Source: Candidatus Poribacteria bacterium (lineage in GTDB: Bacteria; Poribacteria; WGA-4E; WGA-3G). From it: DNA of 6,201 nt. The notes under the pieces are model-generated. The model did no database searches. It was not told the DNA's origin and saw only the letters and a list, made by a program, of their open reading frames with translations. A program made the position numbers and the translations under genes. Positions 6,100-6,201 of the stretch are shown here, in pieces (the stretch's first letter is position 1; every line of letters begins with the position of its first letter). The DNA is taken from positions 1-6,201 of the forward strand of contig RKRO01000104.1 in assembly GCA_007571355.1 (NCBI GenBank), given 5' to 3'.

Positions 6100-6115
6100 T
6101 TACATTGAAGTCATA

Positions 6116-6144
6116 TTGAGTAAACCATAGAAATGTAGTAAAAT
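6116..6144 (+). promoter_or_regulatory. Predicted sigma-70-type promoter reading rightward out of the window
   Basis: TTGAGT 6116-6121 (four of six to the -35 consensus) and TAAAAT 6139-6144 (five of six to the -10 consensus) are separated by exactly 17 bp in AT-rich DNA. No ATG follows before the window ends, so the gene it would serve, divergent from the VIT-VWA gene, lies beyond 6201. The promoter starts 17 bp after the MITE-like element's right repeat. Confidence 0.4.
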
Positions 6145-6201
6145 AGTAGAAGAAAAGGCGATACTTTACGTTCCTTTATTTTCACTTTTGATATCTTCTT
6201 A

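Noticed and set aside
6145..6201. Possible start of a plus-strand gene after the predicted promoter
   Set aside because: No ATG and no Shine-Dalgarno with a plausible start codon is present before the window ends, so no coding feature can be supported.

Overview
The window reads as a piece of a bacterial chromosome with intermediate GC. It holds five protein-coding genes, one of them cut by the left edge, and a structured non-coding stretch at the right. The isomerase-like/sulfatase pair, the VIT/von Willebrand A protein and the small palindromic elements are the sort of content I associate with sponge-associated or marine Candidatus Poribacteria and related uncultured phyla. That placement is an inference from gene content and style. 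No rRNA, tRNA or phylogenetic marker is present to prove it.

Layout. Positions 1-1084 (+) carry two membrane proteins in one transcriptional unit: the 3' end of a protein anchored by a C-terminal helix, then a six-helix integral membrane protein. I know no function for either. Positions 1085-1255 are non-coding, with two tandem hairpins directly at the end of the membrane gene and a third hairpin against the next ribosome binding site. Positions 1256-3498 (+) are a tightly coupled pair, an AP-endonuclease-2-type TIM-barrel protein (sugar phosphate isomerase/epimerase group) and a Cys-type sulfatase, separated by 2 bp. They plausibly process a sulfated sugar or another sulfate ester in the cytoplasm. 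The sulfatase gene contains two adjacent GC-rich palindromes that look like a small repeat carried in frame.

Positions 3522-5837 (-) encode a 771-residue protein that converges on the sulfatase with only 23 bp between stop codons. It joins an N-terminal VIT-like domain to a complete YfbK-type module (VWF_N, VWA with an intact MIDAS, YfbK C-terminal domain) and has no visible signal peptide.

Positions 5838-6201 are non-coding: the Shine-Dalgarno of the VWA gene, a block of nested inverted repeats (5902-5970), a MITE-like element of about 116 bp with perfect 9-bp terminal inverted repeats (5984-6099), and an AT-rich tail with a plausible rightward promoter for a gene beyond the window.

The three gene groups show no obvious functional link. 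The most original items are the uncharacterised membrane pair, the VIT-YfbK fusion, the MITE-like element and the palindromes inside the sulfatase gene.
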